This document shows, piece after piece, positions 61,261 through 64,000 of a stretch of 64,000 bases of DNA (positions within the stretch are counted from its first letter, which is position 1; the number at the start of each line of letters is the position of its first letter). The notes beneath the pieces were generated by a model that had not been told where the DNA came from, ran no database searches, and was given only the letters and a program-made list of their open reading frames with translations. Source of the DNA: Limanda limanda (Eukaryota > Chordata > Actinopteri > Pleuronectiformes > Pleuronectidae). Both the position numbers and the translations under genes were made by a program. The stretch lies in NCBI RefSeq assembly GCF_963576545.1, contig NC_083653.1, positions 18,627,639 to 18,691,638 on the forward strand, written 5' to 3'.

Positions 61261-61679
61261 TAGAATCATGTATATTCCACTAACTGTGTGTGGAGATAGG
61301 AAGTGGGTTGGAGTTCAAGTTTTGCCCTATGTGGTTGACAATGAGGACCCTGGTGTTGTTATACTAACGTTTTTGGGGACTTTTTATGGCTTGTGTGCTC
61401 AAACCTCCCGGCTGTCGGGATACAAACAGCCAAAGCAAAGTTTATCCACCAGATGAGAAAGGAGTTTTCCAAGTTTTTCTTCAAATTATGTGAAACCTGC
61501 AAGCAAAGCACACACACACACATGTATACACATGTGGCGACCATCCCATCTCCCGTTCAAAAGCGAATGTTAGCATTGAACTCATTGGTTTGCTAACTCT
61601 GCTTTCTTTCCTCAACTGATCCATATTTAGTGAGTTTCTCTTTTACTCCAAAACCACAGGCCTTCCACCGCATTTGAAA

Positions 61680-61930
61680 CTGGAACCATTTAATGCCTTG
61701 CATAATCATTTGCATAATCCCGTATTTACCATCTCCACGGAGCAGGGGTGCAGGAGGTGAAAGCTTTGCAGCAGTAATTATTTACTCATGTCAGCTCCTT
61801 TTTAACGGTAGCGGCACGTTGTGGGGAATCTGAGAGATGAGACTTTATTTCTCCTCATTTACTGGACGTGGAATTTTCCTGAGTCAAATTAAGTCGGATC
61901 TCCCCTCATAACCATTTCATTAGACAGAGG
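61680..61930. promoter_or_regulatory. Conserved-element-like block in disp1 intron (unverified)
   Basis: Contains a POU/octamer-like ATTTGCATAATC, a homeodomain-like AGTAATTATTTACTC and balanced composition without simple repeats. This resembles intronic vertebrate enhancers, and it lies 1.2 kb downstream of the disp1 coding exon. Only alignment to other fish can tell. Confidence 0.3.
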
Positions 61931-62565
61931 GGCATTGTGGGTGGCGCTGAAAGATGAGGTTTGTGTAGCCACAGTGGGTATGTTCACCAAACCTGGTGTG
62001 CACACATTAAACCCTGGGTGGGCAGAGAGAGGCAAAACAGTATTGTGTTGCAGGCATCTTCTCCAAGCCCTCCACTACTCGGTTTGTTTTTTCTTTCTCA
62101 GATTTTCCTCTTACTCTATTAACACTCATTCTTTCTTAATTCCCCCCTCTCTCTCTCAGTCTGTCCCTCCCTCCTCCGTCTCTTGTTACACATGAGAATG
62201 GGGAGCAGATGTGGCGTGGGATGTATGCGTCTCTAATGTTGAACTGCTCTCTTATTTACCAAACAGGTCGCTCTTGTTCAGCAATGACAGGTTTGAATTA
62301 CAGGGCCTGGGTTTGCTCCAAGACTACCCAACTCCCCCCTTTCCTGTTCTGTGGTGTTTTAGTGTGTGAGTGTGTGTGTGTGTGTGTCAGATGCTGAGAT
62401 TAGACATATAGGAAACAATATACCTGCCTCGGTTGTGTAGTTTTGCCCTGAACCCAGACATTAACAAAAAAACCTTCAGACCTTGTCTCCTTTTTTTTCC
62501 AGTCCATCGCCCTCGAACTGACGGGTGCTGGAGTTTGCTTCTAAAATATACCTTACACAGACTCA

Positions 62566-62585
62566 CTCACACACACACACACACT

Positions 62586-62648
<63 letters not shown>
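62566..62648. repeat. Long CA microsatellite
   Basis: About 80 bp of nearly uninterrupted CA units with an ACTGAC break near 62582. It is expected to be highly polymorphic. Confidence 0.95.
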
Positions 62649-62653
<5 letters not shown>

Positions 62654-64000
62654 CCATGGTCTTCTATATTCCTAATACCCCTGATAATTTGAGGGTATAG
62701 AGTCAGACAAGATGGTGTCAGATATCGGTTTGATCTGCCTCAGGGCTGTGATTTGCCAGATTAGCCGTAGGATTACTTCTGTGATCACAGCACACTTATG
62801 TCTCATGCACACACACACACACAGTAATAAGTTGTAACATTAGCTCTTCGGAGAGACCGTTTTATGTGTGTTTCACAACAGGGGGATTTTTATGCCTCAG
62901 TTCTCAGCTTCGCAAAACATTAATCCATTTACCAAGATTAGCTCATTCTTTAGCTTCCTTGATTTTCTATTTTGAGAACGATCAAAAGCCTTCAAGCCTC
63001 AAGAAAAGCTGAGGAACAACTCTGCAGTTTCTGTTAAGTGTCTAAAAAAAAAACAGAATCAGCGATCCATCGTAAATGCGTCGCACTTTTCTCCCTCTCG
63101 CTCTCACTGGGTCTGTTAAAGGCATTAGGAACATGTCTGTGACTGCTGTAAGATTAGCTCTCACAGCCATTTCATCTGTATTATTTAAGATTTGAAGGGG
63201 GGTGTCCTTGACATGTCAGCTGTCTGGGTCAGGTCAGAGAGCCGTCAGGTTTTAAAGGCCTCAGGTGAAAGCCTTTAAGCCAGTGTGGAAATGCCTGAAC
63301 CCCAGTTGTGCCACTGAATGTGTTGCCGCTCATAAGCTCTGCGTTTCAGCACTCGGAGTAAAAGTAAAAGTAAAATTTAGCACCCAGCTATTTAGGGTTT
63401 AGTTTTCTGATTCAACTTTTAGGAAGTCAACCAGTCACTGCTGTTGAGCAAAAGCTCAGAGTGTGCAATCCAGACTTGTTAATCTGGAGTTAGGTAGACA
63501 CACTTAGACCAGAGCCACAGTTTCAAGACTGTACTTGGGGATTAAAGTGCACACTTTTCAAAATGTAATTATGCGTAGCTTCAGGGCACCTGAGGTTCAG
63601 CTAACCTGCTTCTACCTGCACTGATGACCCCACATGAGCCATCAAACAGCTCACTGCCACTCAACCATCCGGGGTCACGTCGAATATTTGACCTCACTCA
63701 TTGCTCTCCTGGAGCGAAATGTTTCTGCCCTCCTCACCGATACCTCTTGCTGCGCCTCTAGTTGTTTATGGCAACCACAACGTTTGGTTTATATTCATGT
63801 CTTGTCAGATAGCGAGAATTCCTGTGTCTCACTCCCACCGACGCTGCCTCAGGAAAGGTCAGCTTTTATTATCTTGAGCAAGTTAGAGTGGTGTATTTGT
63901 AGGCTGCAGGTGCTTTGGCTGCTATGACACATGGGAGAAACTGTATGAAAACATGACAATTCCAAAGTGCTGAGCAGTTCATCATGTGTAATTTAGCAAC

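Larger units (their letters stand above)
60525..64000 (+). other. disp1: disp1 intron following the first coding exon (runs off the window)
   Basis: After the donor at 60525 I find no sequence encoding the next part of DISP1: the conserved block around the first transmembrane helix (motif SYAALIADWP in human) is absent in all forward frames. The stretch holds a hairpin at 61219-61260, a conserved-element-like block near 61680-61930, a TG run near 62360-62388, the long CA microsatellite at 62566-62648, a shorter CA run at 62809-62822 and an AGTAAA short tandem run at 63357-63376. The remaining coding exons must lie beyond base 64000. Confidence 0.75.

Noticed and set aside
62480..62560. Acceptor-like CCTTTTTTTTCCAG near 62503 as the next disp1 exon
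   Set aside because: The sequence after it has no similarity to the DISP1 region before or within the first membrane helix and soon runs into the CA microsatellite.
62566..62648. Repeat array as CRISPR-like
   Set aside because: It is a simple dinucleotide microsatellite with no spacer-repeat structure, in a vertebrate genome.

Overview
This is a vertebrate nuclear genome window, almost certainly from a ray-finned (teleost) fish and probably a percomorph. The evidence is one recognisable spliced coding exon with consensus splice sites, plus repeats of teleost type: a tRNA-derived SINE with an L2/Maui-like 3' tail, a hAT-type miniature element with 8-bp target-site duplication, CR1/L2-type LINE remnants and long CA/AT/CT microsatellites. 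Nothing prokaryotic is present: no operons, ribosome-binding sites or CRISPR arrays. Most of the sequence is AT-rich and non-coding.

The only protein-coding sequence I can name is the first coding exon of disp1 (Dispatched 1, the RND/sterol-sensing-domain transporter that releases lipid-modified Hedgehog ligand). It lies on the + strand at 59774-60524 and encodes residues 1-237, a Ser-rich then Cys/His-rich cytosolic N-terminal tail. The transmembrane part of the protein is not in the window, so the gene continues past base 64000. Two CpG-rich, promoter-like regions lie upstream, near 1.9-2.4 kb and 53.3-53.85 kb, each with consensus donor sites on the + strand. A 78-bp segment at 27100-27177 has a good acceptor and donor and stops in all frames, so it could be a non-coding 5' exon. 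The simplest reading is that much of the window is 5' flank and 5'-UTR introns of disp1, with possible alternative promoters. That architecture is inferred and has no transcript support here.

Layout: 0-0.65 kb, degenerate LINE C-terminal coding remnants; 1.1-1.9 kb, a degenerate tandem repeat; 1.9-2.4 kb, CpG-rich putative promoter; 2.4-27 kb, gene-empty DNA with a strong CTCF-like site (4.44 kb), two copies of a terminal-inverted-repeat element (6.2 and 23.7-24.2 kb) and a pair of related ~110-bp segments (9.0 and 11.4 kb); 27.1 kb, possible exon; 28.43-29.27 kb, an 841-bp hAT-like element with an unusually CpG-rich core; 29-53 kb, gene-empty DNA with hairpins, palindromes and a 343-bp inverted-repeat element at 49.8-50.1 kb; 53.1-53.85 kb, putative proximal promoter/first exon; 54.1-54.4 kb, SINE; 54.4-59.8 kb, intron-like; 59.77-60.52 kb, disp1 coding exon; 60.5-64 kb, disp1 intron with a long CA microsatellite and conserved-element-like sequence.

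I found no convincing new protein system. The observations most worth checking are the disp1 5' architecture, including a possible overlapping uORF, the CpG-rich hAT passenger, the related segments at 9.0/11.4 kb, and several hairpins not explained by other features.
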